Shown in pieces: positions 44,591 to 54,056 of a stretch of DNA of 64,000 nt. The notes below the pieces were generated by a model, which searched no databases, had not been told where the DNA came from, and worked only from the letters and a program-made list of their open reading frames with translations. Position 1 is the stretch's first letter. Each line of letters starts with the position of its first letter. This DNA is from Corynebacterium sp. NML140438 (GTDB lineage Bacteria > Actinomycetota > Actinomycetes > Mycobacteriales > Mycobacteriaceae): contig NZ_MLCQ01000019.1 in NCBI RefSeq assembly GCF_001875725.1, forward strand, positions 62,001-126,000. Direction: 5' to 3'. Both the position numbers and the translations under genes were made by a program.

Positions 44591-46087
44591 TTACGCGGTG
44601 CGGGAGTTACGACGTGCCGTGTAGACACCGCCGCCGATGATCGCGAGACCCGCCAGGGCCACGATCAAAATACCCATGCCACCGGTGGATGGGAGGGTGT
44701 TCGGGGACTTCTGGTTCTTGACTTCAACCGCAGCTTCGATGGTCTTCACCGGCGCCTTGGTATCCGGGTTTACGTCACCGCGCTTCAGCTCAAAAGGAAT
44801 AAGAGCGTCGTTCGCGATGTAACCTGCAGGAGCCTTCGTCTCCTTCAAGCAGAAGTCAGTCTTAGGATCTGCTTCACTGTTGTTCTCGAAGTCCTCGACG
44901 TGGATGCCGGAAATCGTCACCGTACCGTCATCACCAGTCTTGAAGACGTTGGTTACCTTGTCGGCGGTGCTGGACATTGCGTTACGGTTGCCGCCCTCGA
45001 GCTCGACAAGCTTTCCGCCTTCAGCCTTGCAACCAACAAGCGCGAATTCCGCGCCCGGCAGCGGCTTCTTCTCCTCGTTGGTCTTCGTGACCTTCAGGTT
45101 GCCCCAGTAGCTGTGCACCTTATTCGTTGGCTGCTCAGTGTCGTGCTCCGAGCTGCCGTTATTGTAAATCAAGGTGCCTTCGTTCGGAATGTGCTGGACA
45201 GCTTCCTTGGTCTTGGTCTTGATGGTCGTCTTTACTGGGACTCCTGCTTGCAGCTTCTTCAAACCTTCAGCAGTGAACTTCACTTCCACCTTCTGGCCGT
45301 CAATGTTGACCTGGTAATCTGCATTGACCGTGTAACCTTCGACAGTCACGTTCTCTGGCTTCGGAGCTTCCAGCTTCTCATTGAGTACATCTCGCACGAT
45401 GTACTTCGTCAGCGTGCCAGTAGGCACACCCGTGGTCAGGGTGTAGGTGTATTCATCACCAACGTTGGCCCACTCATCCTTGACTTCCTTCGTCACCGTG
45501 TTTTCGGTGTTCTTCGGGTAAGCATGAACGTCGTAGATCCAGTCGGTGCCATCCTGGTTCGTCATCGGCACGTAAACCAAGAACGGTGCACCAGGGACGA
45601 CACCAGCAGGTGCCTTGGTCTCGACGACGCGGTACAGACCACGCTTGAGATTCTCGAACTTGACATCGCCACCGTTAGCGGTCGTACCAGTTGCTACGTC
45701 GGCCTTTTCCGGCGTGATCTTCAGAATATCTGCAGTCTTGTTGTCCTTGTAGGTCTTTGCAGCTTCCTGCCAGTCCTGGTCCGTATTCAAGGACTTGATC
45801 AAATCAAGCTTGTACTCAACTCCATCAAGCCCGGATCCAGGAACACCCTGCATTTCCTGGCCGTTTGCCTGCGCTCCTGGCTGCTCAGTGCTGGAAAGCT
45901 TCTTCTTGTGCAGTGTCAGCGACAGCGTCTTGTTGCTATCGATACCGGCACCAGTCACATTCGATGTGTGCGCCGCCTGTGCTGCGTCCTGCGCCATCGC
46001 GTCCTGCGCCGCGATGCCGGCGGAACCGGCGAAGGTCAGGCCTGCAGCGATTGCGATCGCGGCGGTTTTCTTGAGGGCAATTGCCAT
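44591..46087 (-). CDS. Major pilin of operon 2 (SpaA-like, LPSTG)
   Basis: 498 residues from ATG 46087 with GGAAGGAAA upstream. Signal peptide about 1-35. Classic pilin motif WIYDVHAYPK with the linking Lys192, E-box FCLKETKAPAGYI (about 418-430) and an earlier ETKAPAGVVPG, LPSTG near residue 463, helix and RRNSRTA tail. It makes the shaft of fibre 2. First gene of the operon, so it is directly exposed to the poly-G promoter. Confidence 0.95.
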   Translation of the reverse strand: MAIALKKTAAIAIAAGLTFAGSAGIAAQDAMAQDAAQAAHTSNVTGAGIDSNKTLSLTLHKKKLSSTEQPGAQANGQEMQGVPGSGLDGVEYKLDLIKSLNTDQDWQEAAKTYKDNKTADILKITPEKADVATGTTANGGDVKFENLKRGLYRVVETKAPAGVVPGAPFLVYVPMTNQDGTDWIYDVHAYPKNTENTVTKEVKDEWANVGDEYTYTLTTGVPTGTLTKYIVRDVLNEKLEAPKPENVTVEGYTVNADYQVNIDGQKVEVKFTAEGLKKLQAGVPVKTTIKTKTKEAVQHIPNEGTLIYNNGSSEHDTEQPTNKVHSYWGNLKVTKTNEEKKPLPGAEFALVGCKAEGGKLVELEGGNRNAMSSTADKVTNVFKTGDDGTVTISGIHVEDFENNSEADPKTDFCLKETKAPAGYIANDALIPFELKRGDVNPDTKAPVKTIEAAVEVKNQKSPNTLPSTGGMGILIVALAGLAIIGGGVYTARRNSRTA

Positions 46088-46187
46088 TTGGTTTCCTTCC
46101 AAAAGAGGTTGCTCGGGCCCCTCAGCGCGCTTCAAGAAGTTAGGTCTCTTGCGCACACGTCAGTGGCCCAACTTTGGGAACACATTG

Positions 46188-46217
46188 AATCTAATCACCC
46201 CCCCCCCGCTTTGTCCA
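46188..46217 (-). promoter_or_regulatory. Promoter of pilus operon 2 with ten G in the spacer
   Basis: On the minus strand TGGACA (46212-46217, five of six bases of the -35 consensus), 18 bases, TAGATT (46188-46193, four of six of the -10). The spacer is AAGC, ten G (46198-46207), TGAT. Loss of one G would give the optimal 17-base spacing. The leader to the pilin ATG is about 95 bases. No alternative promoter of similar quality was seen nearby. Confidence 0.6.
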
Positions 46218-46516
46218 GGCGGATTTGAACGAATCTCAAGGTTTCTCAGTCGACATATTCTCCTATTTTCGCTGAGCAAATCGGTTTTATTCGTTGACCA
46301 TTGCTTATGTAACCAACCGGCCATTATTGCTAGACATTCATGCCTAGCTTCTCCGCTAAAACTCTAAGAATTTCCTCATACTTCGCAGGCTGCTGCAGGC
46401 GCGGTTTCAGGCCTGCTCCCTCCGGGGCCTTTTGCTGCCACAATCATTCCAGTCGACCTCTTCCGGTCGACCAACGCTGGCCAACGCAAAACCGATGCCG
46501 AACCACACGCAAATCT

Positions 46517-46548
46517 GTTCACAAAATCTCTAGCAAGGTTTTGTGAAC
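46517..46548. repeat. Perfect 10-base inverted repeat
   Basis: GTTCACAAAA (46517-46526) and TTTTGTGAAC (46539-46548) with 12 bases between, in the gap between the pilus operon and groEL. No T run follows in either direction. It could be a regulator site for the pilus promoter or a junction remnant. Apart from this, 46218-46571 holds nothing recognisable. Confidence 0.5.
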
Positions 46549-46571
46549 ACATCCCGCCCAAGCAAAGAAGC

Positions 46572-46613
46572 AAAAATCCCGGGCCACCCCACCGCGAAAG
46601 CGGGGCGCCCGAG
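46572..46613 (-). terminator. Terminator of groEL
   Basis: On the minus strand GGGCGCCCCGC, a short TTTC loop and GCGGTGGGGTGGCCC form a strong GC stem followed by GGGATTTTTGC. It begins about 25 bases after the groEL stop codon. Confidence 0.75.
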
Positions 46614-46638
46614 ATACAGCCAGCCGGAAGCTAGCGTT

Positions 46639-48381
<1,743 letters not shown>

Positions 48382-48385
<4 letters not shown>

Positions 48386-50382
48386 GACACAGTTTTAGCA
48401 CTCTCGCCCGCCGAGTGCAAGGAACCATCTTCGGCAACCGAGGTGACCTTGGAGCGCGTCTTCGAGTACACGAACCACACCAACACAACGAACAGGGCCG
48501 TACTAAACCACGGCGTCCAGGACTGCTCCGTGAACACCTCCAGCGGGCTCTCCCCCGCCGCGCCCGCGATCAGCGCCGCGTTGAGCACGCCGAACAGAGA
48601 CTCGCCCACGATCATGCCCGTGGCCACCAGCGTGCCCATCCGGCGCGCGAAGTCCGGGTGGCGCTGCACCTGCGCCCAACGGTTATAGATGTATCCGATC
48701 AGCCCTCCGATCGGCACGATGACCGTCACCGCCACTGGCAGGTACATGCCCATGCCCACAGCCAGCGGCGGCAAGCTGTACTTGCCCGTGGTGCGGGTGA
48801 GGGTCTCGTCGATAATGATGAGCACAACGCCGATGCCCGCGCCCAGCAGGATCAAGCCCCAATCAAGCGAGCTGTTGAAAATGCCGTTCGCCACCGAGGA
48901 CATCAGCGCCGCCTGCGGAGCCGCGAGCGCGTCCGGGCCTGCGCCCTCCATGCCCTGGAAGCCGAAGCCGGTGAGCATCACCTGCAGGATCGGCGGGATG
49001 ACCACCGAGCCGAACAGCACACCAATAATCAGCGCCACCTGCTGCTTCCACGGCGTCGCACCCACGAGCTGGCCCGTCTTGAGGTCCTGCAAATTATCGT
49101 TCGAAATCGTGGCGATGCCAAACACAATCGCCGCCGTAAACAGCGTGTACGCCACCAGCGAGCTCGCATTCGCGTCCGTGCCCGCCATGAACGCACCGAT
49201 CAGCAGCGCGCACGAGAGCACCGCAATAATGCCAATCGAGGAAATCGGGGAGTTCGACGCCCCAATCAACCCCGCCATATAGCCACACACCGACGCCACA
49301 ATCAGGCCAATGACCAGGATGAACAGCACCGAGATCATGGTCAGCGACAGCGCGTGCTCGTGAATGTCGGTGCCGCGCACGAAGTTCCACAGCAGCAGGC
49401 CAATCGGCAGCATCGACGCCACAATCACAACCGCCACGATCGGGAACGGGATGTCACGCTCCGTCACATCGACGGCCACGCCCTCGTGCCTCTTTTTCGA
49501 CGCCGCCAACGACGAAGCAATACCCGTCGCAATCGGCTTCGCGATCTTGATCAGCGTCCACAGCGCCGCCACCGCCATCGTGCCCACACCGATAAAGCGG
49601 ATCTCGTCCGCGAACGTCGTGGAGACAACCTCGGCAAGCTCCAGGCCGTCGCCCATATGGGCCGCCGACTTCATCGGCAGCAGGATTGCAAAGGAAATCA
49701 CGACGCCGACCAGCATCGCAATCCCCACCGGCAAGCCCACCAAGTGCCCCACGCCCAGCAGCGCCAAGGACAACGAGCCACCCATCATCGTGCCGCCCCC
49801 ACCAACACGGAAGAACCCAGCAACCTCGCTGGCCGCCGCCTTCATGGCCGTCAATAAGGAATAGAACGCCGACGCAACCGCACCAAGAATAATCACGCGC
49901 AGACCCTCAGAGTTCTCCGCGTGATCACGCTCCGAACCACCATTATCCCCGTCGCCGACGCGCAGCACCTCCGCCGCCGCGACACCCTCCGGGTACGGCA
50001 AATCCGAACCAGTCACCAGCGCGCGACGCAACGGAATCGAATACATCACGCCCAACGTGCCACCCAGGGCACAGACCAGGGCGGTCGTCCAGAAGGGGAA
50101 ACCCTGCCAGTAGCCGACCATCACCAAGCCCGGAAGGACGAAAATAATCGCCGAAAGCGTACCCGCCGCCGACGCAATCGTCTGCACAATGTTGTTCTCA
50201 CGCACATTGTGCCCAGCAAACTTCCGCAGCACCGCCATGGAAATCACCGCCGCCGGAATGGACGTGGCAAAAGTCAACCCGACCTTCAACCCCAAATACA
50301 CATTCGCAGCAGTAAACACCAAGGTGATCAAGCCACCAATGATGATCCCGCGCAGCGTCAACTCACGCATCGTCGAGGCCAT
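48382..50382 (-). CDS. Oligopeptide transporter, OPT family
   Basis: 666 residues from ATG 50382; the open frame continues far upstream only as a shadow of the dipeptidase gene. About 15 membrane helices. OPT signatures: LKVGLTFATSIPAAVISMAV, NNIVQTIASAAGTLSAIIF and SDLPYPEGVAAAEVL. It imports small peptides with protons. Divergent from a dipeptidase gene with a 78-base shared region, which fits import followed by cleavage. Confidence 0.93.
48395..48421. promoter_or_regulatory. CIRCE operator 2, imperfect
   Basis: TTAGCACTC, nine bases, GAGTGCAAG: full left arm and six of nine bases of the right arm. It lies ten bases from site 1 and inside the last codons of the OPT gene, so the operator also encodes protein. 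Confidence 0.8.
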
Positions 50383-50447
50383 TGCAAGACCTTTCAATAT
50401 ATAGGCATAAAAACGAACGGAAAGGATTGTACTCCTCGCCTTAGTGG

Positions 50448-50453
50448 TACTTT
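50448..50453 (+). promoter_or_regulatory. -10 element of a leaderless dipeptidase transcript
   Basis: TACTTT, seven bases, then ATG 50461. Same distance as at the rhodanese and marR genes; no ribosome site. Confidence 0.5.
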
Positions 50454-50460
50454 CGACCAC

Positions 50461-51804
50461 ATGACACAAACAGCTTTTACCCCAAACCGTGACCGCATTT
50501 TCGACGACCTCTCCGCCCTCGTCAGCTTCAACTCCCCACACTCCACGCCTGAGCTCGCCGACCAGCATGAAGCCACCTGCGCCTGGACCGTGAACGCGCT
50601 CGAAGCCCTCGGACTGGACGTGACCCGCCACGCGACCGTCGATAATGCTGACACCATCATCGCCACCAAACCAGCCGTCGGCGACGCCCCCACCGTCCTC
50701 CTCTACTCCCACTACGACGTCGTGCCCGCCAACAACCCCGACGCCTGGACCAGCGACCCCTTCACCCTCACCGAACGCGACGGCCGCTGGTACGGCCGCG
50801 GCGCCGCCGACTGCAAAGGCAACCTCGCCATGCACCTCGAAGCACTCCGCCTCATCCAGGCCAACGGCGGCACCGACCTCGGCATCAAAGTTGTAGTCGA
50901 AGGCTCCGAGGAGCTCGGTGGCGACGACGGCCTCGGCAAACTTATCGACGCCCACCCCGACCTGTTCAGCGCCGACGCCATCATGATCGCCGACTCGGGC
51001 AACGCCGCCGTCGGCGTCCCAACGCTCACCACCTCCCTGCGCGGCGGCGCCCAGATCAACGTGACCGTCGAAACGCTGGAAGGCGCCGTCCACTCCGGCT
51101 CCTTCGGCGGCGCAGCCCCCGACGCCGCCCACGCCCTGGTCCGCATCACCGACTCCCTCTTCGACGACACCGGCCGCACCACCATCGACGGCATCGACTG
51201 CACCGCCACCTGGAACGGCCAACCCTACCCAGCCGACACCTTCGCCACCGACGCCGGCGTCCTCGACGGCGTCACCCTCAACGGCACCCCCGACGACAAC
51301 CCCGCCGACATGGTCTGGGCCCGCCCCGCCATCACCATGATCGGCTTCACCTCCACCCCCGTCGCCGACGCCGTCAACGCCGTCAACCACCGCGCCGAAG
51401 CCCAATACAACCTCCGCGTCCCCGCAGGCACCGACGCCGCCGCCATCGCCAACGCCGTCAAGGAGCACATCCACGCCCACACCCCCAACGGCGCCCACGT
51501 CACCGTCGAAATCTCCGGCGTCAACGAACCATTCGCCACCGACCCCAACCACCCCGCCATCGCCCTATTCGGCGACTGCCTCCAAACCGCCTACGACGGC
51601 GCCGACCTCGCCCTCATCGGCTCCGGCGGCTCCATCCCACTCACCATCACGCTGCAGAACCACTTCCCCGACGCCGCCATCGCCCTCTACGGCGTCGAAG
51701 AACCGCAGTGCGGCATCCACGGCGTCGACGAATCCGTCGACCCCACCGAAATCGAACGCATCGCGGTGGCCGAAGCGCTCTTCCTGCAGCAGTACGGGAA
51801 GTAG
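50461..51804 (+). CDS. M20-family dipeptidase
   Basis: 447 residues. Zinc aminoacyl-peptidase of the M20 family that cleaves dipeptides in the cytoplasm. First metal block VLLYSHYDVVP (about 80-90), bridging Asp in YGRGAADCKGNLAMHL, catalytic Glu pair in VVEGSEELGGDDG, then ADSGN, and a C-terminal His in CGIHGVDESV. The dimerisation domain lies about 185-300. The start at 50461 is chosen from the normal N-terminus and the leaderless promoter. Divergent partner of the OPT importer. Confidence 0.94.
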   Translation: MTQTAFTPNRDRIFDDLSALVSFNSPHSTPELADQHEATCAWTVNALEALGLDVTRHATVDNADTIIATKPAVGDAPTVLLYSHYDVVPANNPDAWTSDPFTLTERDGRWYGRGAADCKGNLAMHLEALRLIQANGGTDLGIKVVVEGSEELGGDDGLGKLIDAHPDLFSADAIMIADSGNAAVGVPTLTTSLRGGAQINVTVETLEGAVHSGSFGGAAPDAAHALVRITDSLFDDTGRTTIDGIDCTATWNGQPYPADTFATDAGVLDGVTLNGTPDDNPADMVWARPAITMIGFTSTPVADAVNAVNHRAEAQYNLRVPAGTDAAAIANAVKEHIHAHTPNGAHVTVEISGVNEPFATDPNHPAIALFGDCLQTAYDGADLALIGSGGSIPLTITLQNHFPDAAIALYGVEEPQCGIHGVDESVDPTEIERIAVAEALFLQQYGK

Positions 51805-51876
51805 CCGGCGTTTCGGCTGGGTTTCGGCTGGGTTTCGGCTGGCTGGGGCGGAGAGGGCGTCGAAAAGCTAGTGCGT

Positions 51877-52149
51877 CTAAAGCTCCGACGGGTCAATACC
51901 GAACTCAGCCAGGACATCCTGGAGGCTGATGCGCTTGCCGCTGTCGGCCAGCATTCGTGTGAGCGCGAGCGCCAGGTCCAGGGCGTCCTGCCGCTCCGCT
52001 TCGAGCCGCTCAAACTCGCCCGCAGACATGATGACGGCTACCGGCTCGCCGTCGTCGATGATCACCTTGCGCTCATGCAGCCCCAAGCCGAACACATGGT
52101 GCGAAGTGTTTCGCGCAAGATCCGCGAGATCCACGTTGGAAGCAATCAA
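51877..52149 (-). CDS. Phd/YefM-type antitoxin-like protein
   Basis: 90 residues from TTG 52149, with AGGGG upstream. N-terminal Phd fold: NVDLADLARNTSHHVFGLGL, IIDDGEPVAVIMSAGEFERL. The C-terminal helix (DSGKRISLQDVLAEFGID) would bind a toxin. Only 10 bases downstream of abiEii; no RelE- or Doc-type toxin follows. It may be a third member of the AbiE locus or an orphan antitoxin. Confidence 0.8.
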   Translation of the reverse strand: MIASNVDLADLARNTSHHVFGLGLHERKVIIDDGEPVAVIMSAGEFERLEAERQDALDLALALTRMLADSGKRISLQDVLAEFGIDPSEL

Positions 52150-52159
52150 TTCGGTACCC

Positions 52160-52987
52160 CTAACTGCAATCTATCCTTTTGACCAGGTCATTACCCCAAC
52201 GGATAGCGTCATCTAAGTCTAATATTTCGACTCCAGGAAGCGTCATGTTCTCCACCGCGGCCGTATAAACACCGTCCCAGTCCTCGCCCCTAACAAATTC
52301 GGGCGGCCATGAGTGATCGCCTCTGTACTTGAACGTTTGCTCGCACAGCTCTTTTGTTCTGCTGTAGTCAATTTCTTCATTAGCCACGAGTATCTGCAGA
52401 TCTACGAGATCATGCGCTCGCTGACTATTAGGAAATGTAGCCGCATGTATTTTCTGTGCAATTTGGTGTTCAGGCTTCATAACCGGTACAGGGTCCGGTG
52501 CGTCAAACCCCAGGTCCGTGAACAACGACGAGAGCTCATCCGAAATCTGCTTATCCGCAGAGTCCGCAACGTGTAGCTCGTTATGCGCCACCTCAAACCT
52601 CACGGTCTTCCAGTCCTTCCCTTCGTACTGGAGCTTGATATCAAAAGGAGTCATCACATACTGTGGCGGAACCCCTGCGGGGCTGGGCTTCTTCACCTGC
52701 TTCACTCTCCCAGTAAAGCCTTGCCATCCCACTTCAAGTTTGCACTCCAGTTCATCCAAGAAGTGGGCTTCGTCCTGCTGTCGCGCGGCATCGAGATCCT
52801 TTGTGGCACGAGCTCCACTGCCGTAGCGAACAGCCATCGCACTTCCGCCTTTGATCACTCCCTGTGGAAGCATCTGTGCAACTACAACAAGCGCCATCAC
52901 GTTCTGTCGCTGTGTCTCACGCGCCTGATCGTTTTCTATGTTTCTGATCTTCTGTCGCAGGGACACAATGTTTACCGGCCGACTCAT
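52160..52987 (-). CDS. abiEii: AbiEii-type nucleotidyltransferase toxin
   Basis: 275 residues from ATG 52987, overlapping the antitoxin stop (ATGA). Nucleotidyltransferase motif KGGSAMAVRYGSGARATKDL followed by DAARQQ, and the AbiEii block EHQIAQKIHAATFPNSQRAHDLVDLQ split here as seen at about 185-212. AbiEii proteins add nucleotides to tRNA and arrest growth; they act in phage abortive infection. Lower GC than the mrp operon and a self-contained locus, consistent with acquisition. Confidence 0.88.
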   Translation of the reverse strand: MSRPVNIVSLRQKIRNIENDQARETQRQNVMALVVVAQMLPQGVIKGGSAMAVRYGSGARATKDLDAARQQDEAHFLDELECKLEVGWQGFTGRVKQVKKPSPAGVPPQYVMTPFDIKLQYEGKDWKTVRFEVAHNELHVADSADKQISDELSSLFTDLGFDAPDPVPVMKPEHQIAQKIHAATFPNSQRAHDLVDLQILVANEEIDYSRTKELCEQTFKYRGDHSWPPEFVRGEDWDGVYTAAVENMTLPGVEILDLDDAIRWGNDLVKRIDCS

Positions 52988-53517
52988 CCCACCAGCCCCT
53001 TCAGCTCCCGATACTGCTTGCCCCGGATGAACCCTTCCTGGTAGGCGTCTTCCACCATCGCCTCCCAACGGTCAGCCATAACCGCCGGACGAACCTCCAC
53101 GAGTGCCTCCGCGACGGGCTGCGACGGAATACCGTGATATTTCTTCACCTGAGCGTCCGCTGGAGCGGACCTGATCCGCCATGTTCGAGGCACTTTCCGG
53201 CGGTGTCGACGCGGCGAAGCTAGATAGACATTCTTAGGATTGAGCTCACCGATCCCGGTAACCTGCAATGTGGTTTCTCCACATGCATGCACGCCAGCAC
53301 CTAGCGTGAGAATAATTTCGCGGAGAAAATCAAACTCGTCGGTGGCAGGATAGTACGGATCCCGATAAACGCCACGCTCCCGCTTTTCGACGGCCCCTCG
53401 CGCCGCAAGCTTCCGCAACTCAACATCAGGCACACCCCGTGCACGGGCAAGGGCCGGAGTGACATACCCATCGTTTTCTAAAGCGATTTGCCGTAGCTTC
53501 TCTCTATACGTTGCCAT
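52984..53517 (-). CDS. abiEi: AbiEi-type antitoxin and autorepressor
   Basis: 177 residues from ATG 53517 (MATYREKLRQIALENDGYVT). N-terminal winged helix-turn-helix (TPALARARGVPDVELRKLAARG) with wing VEKRERGVYRDP, then the AbiEi C-terminal domain with RTWRIRSAPADAQVKKYHGI and EALVEVRPAVMADRWEAMVE. A longer reading from 53577 is less likely because the operator and -10 lie between the two starts. AbiEi blocks the toxin and represses its own operon. Confidence 0.87.
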   Translation of the reverse strand: MATYREKLRQIALENDGYVTPALARARGVPDVELRKLAARGAVEKRERGVYRDPYYPATDEFDFLREIILTLGAGVHACGETTLQVTGIGELNPKNVYLASPRRHRRKVPRTWRIRSAPADAQVKKYHGIPSQPVAEALVEVRPAVMADRWEAMVEDAYQEGFIRGKQYRELKGLVG

Positions 53518-53553
53518 GGACAAACCATACCGTTTTTGGTGCTGTTTGTCCAT
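53516..53553. promoter_or_regulatory. AbiE promoter-operator
   Basis: Perfect 10-base inverted repeat ATGGACAAAC/GTTTGTCCAT (53516-53525 and 53544-53553, 18 bases apart). On the minus strand the -10 TATGGT (53524-53529) overlaps one arm and lies six bases before the abiEi ATG, giving a leaderless transcript. AbiEi proteins are known to bind inverted repeats in their own promoter. Confidence 0.7.
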
Positions 53554-53685
53554 CAAACTGCTCGCCTGGATCTTCACCGACCCAGCCCAGAGGGCTCAAA
53601 GCGTGGGATTGGAAGCGTCGCACTCCTTTAACACCTCGATACGAACAAGGATCACGTGAAGGCCACGGCGCACGAACCCGTCACC

Positions 53686-53825
53686 CCGAAAAAGTTCCCG
53701 CGATCTGCGTGAACCCGGGAACAATCTTCGTAGACAAACGTCGCGACCTGGGGAAACGAAAGCGACAGTCGACCGGAACCGGCCCCACTCGCAAAATCGT
53801 TCCCGGGCGTGGGAACTTTTTCAAC
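53686..53825 (-). repeat. Dispersed repeat element A, copy 2 (inverted)
   Basis: Reverse complement of the element at 2972-3113. Shared blocks in order: AAGTTCCCACGC, GGCCGGTTCNGGTCG, CCAGGTCGCGACG, and ATCGCGGGAACTTTTTC. Here it lies between the divergent abiE and mrp operons, not at gene ends. The remaining 53554-53685 and 53826-54030 hold nothing clear. Confidence 0.75.
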
Positions 53826-54056
53826 GGCATGAGGGAAGGGGCGCGGGCGCACGCGGGGAGCCAGACAGGCAGGACGGCCAGGGCGAAAACCGTTCGCAAA
53901 ATGTCGGGCCTGTGAGTACAGTGAAAATTTGTTGGTCGCGCCACTGATCATGACGCGCCTTGTTTCTAGTTTCGACGGTGCATGGTGGGCAGCTGCGTTG
54001 CTGTGGCGCGCCGAAGCTGAAGAAGCTGATGAAGCTGAACAAGGAGGGCCCGGGTT

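Noticed and set aside
46331-46573. Short frames of 65-68 codons between pilus operon 2 and groEL
   Set aside because: No start signals, and they run through the inverted repeat and the groEL terminator.
50383-51552. N-terminal extension of the OPT transporter frame across the dipeptidase gene
   Set aside because: The extension is Gly/Val/Asp-rich antisense of the M20 peptidase; the transporter fold starts at 50382 with its own ribosome site.
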